Positions 23,948-24,576 of a stretch of DNA of 24,576 bases are shown piece after piece. Both the position numbers and the translations under genes were made by a program. Source of the stretch: CAYXVU01 sp964468725. Its GTDB lineage: Bacteria > Acidobacteriota > Blastocatellia > UBA7656. The notes beneath the pieces are model-generated. The model saw nothing but the letters and a program-made list of their open reading frames with translations, ran no database searches and was not told where the DNA came from. The stretch is taken from the NCBI GenBank assembly GCA_964468725.1, contig CAYXVU010000074.1, positions 1 to 24,576 on the forward strand. The letters run 5' to 3'. Within the stretch, counting starts at the first letter, position 1. Every line of letters starts with the position of its first letter.

Positions 23948-24576
23948 TTAAGGGCGGCCAAAGGCCGCGCGAAACTCAGCCGGTGTGATGCCGGTGACGC
24001 GCTTAAAGGATCGAGTGAGATGGCTTTGATCGTAGAAGCCCGTCAAGCAAGCAATCTCGGCAATCGAGAGATTGGCTTGGCGCAATTCGCGGCACGCCCG
24101 TTCGACGCGTAATCTGCGAACGTAATCGCTGATGGTGCAATGAAAGTGTTTGCGAAACTCGCGCGCCAGATAGACCGGATGCACGGCGACGGCGGCAGCG
24201 ATGTCATCGAGGGTGACCGACTCAGCGAAATGTTCGTGCAATAGCTCCCGCGCCTGACGCAGCCAGGGTTGCGGCTGGCGCTCCGTAGAATGAAGCGATT
24301 GCCGCGCAAACTCCGCAAGGATCTCCATGCTCAGCCCTTCAATCGCCAGCGGCGCGACGGCATCCATCTCTTGAAATTCGGTGTAGAGCCGCGTTGCCAA
24401 CCACACCGCCCACCCCTTGTAAACCTCAACCGCTTGATGCAAGTTGATCCCGTACTCAGAGGCGCGCGCGGCAAGCCGTGGTTTGATCTCGACGCGAAAG
24501 ATGCGCACGCTGCTGTGCGGAAATTCGACAGCGTGGCTTTCGGCTGCGGGGTGAAAGACGAGCGTTTCCGGTTTGC
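23948..24576 (-). CDS. AraC family transcriptional regulator (5' end outside window)
   Basis: The frame is open to the window edge. The sequence before the internal GTG (24508) is coherent (PETLVFHPAAESHAVEFP), matching the cupin-like end of AraC sensor domains, so the gene is truncated by the window and not complete at 186 residues. The C-terminal 100 residues hold the two helix-turn-helix units: VTLDDIAAAVAVHPVYLARE and LSIAEIACLTGFYDQSHLTR, followed by SFKRVTGITPAEFRAAF. The N-terminal part would bind an effector; which one is not visible. It ends 93 bases before the protease start on the same strand and might regulate it, though AraC proteins often control divergent genes beyond the window. 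TAA stop at 23948-23950. Confidence 0.9.
   Translation of the reverse strand, partial: KPETLVFHPAAESHAVEFPHSSVRIFRVEIKPRLAARASEYGINLHQAVEVYKGWAVWLATRLYTEFQEMDAVAPLAIEGLSMEILAEFARQSLHSTERQPQPWLRQARELLHEHFAESVTLDDIAAAVAVHPVYLAREFRKHFHCTISDYVRRLRVERACRELRQANLSIAEIACLTGFYDQSHLTRSFKRVTGITPAEFRAAFGRP

Noticed and set aside
1..24576. CRISPR arrays, tRNA genes, transposases or long direct repeats
   Set aside because: None seen on reading the window; no periodic repeats, no transposase motifs and no terminal inverted repeats were found by eye.

Overview
The window reads as a fragment of a moderately GC-rich Gram-negative chromosome, most likely from the Acidobacteriota. This rests on the gene families in the right half: a VWFA-related secreted protein of acidobacterial type, a Sig-70_X6-like ECF sigma factor next to a giant Ser/Thr kinase with TolB-like and TPR modules, and a large tricorn-type S41 protease. 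No rRNA, tRNA, CRISPR array or insertion sequence was seen. A run of 10 Ns at 6552-6561 shows that this is a draft scaffold.

Left region (2-7003, all +): the distal end of what looks like an extracellular contractile injection system (eCIS) locus. In order: the C-terminal end of an uncharacterised eCIS-type protein; a two-module AAA+ ATPase of the eCIS (Afp15-like) type; a short Pro/Arg-rich gene that appears frameshifted; a 1106-residue helical cargo protein of the family found beside eCIS loci, ending in a small domain with a DHQP...H...RTWG pattern that suggests a nuclease toxin; and a gene interrupted by the N gap that looks like an SMI1/KNR4 (SUKH) immunity protein. The sheath, tube and baseplate genes would lie to the left of the window.

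Middle region (7016-12479, all +, tightly packed): a glycan cluster with a GT2 transferase, a GT9 heptosyltransferase-like enzyme, a fused GT4-methyltransferase, an FkbM methyltransferase and a second GT9 enzyme. It begins 12 bases after the immunity gene, so the two modules may share a transcript.

Right + strand region (12591-18905): a secreted VWA protein, then an ECF sigma factor and a 1417-residue kinase whose sensor/TPR half is present twice. A 14-bp stem-loop separates this from the convergent minus-strand genes.

Minus-strand region (24576-19018): an AraC regulator cut by the window end, a tricorn-like protease with a good rho-independent terminator after it, a small PPC-like secreted protein and a secreted DUF5602/TTHB210-like protein.

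The most interesting part is 662-7003: an injection-system cargo with a C-terminal candidate toxin, a dedicated-looking immunity gene directly downstream, and a glycosyltransferase operon attached.
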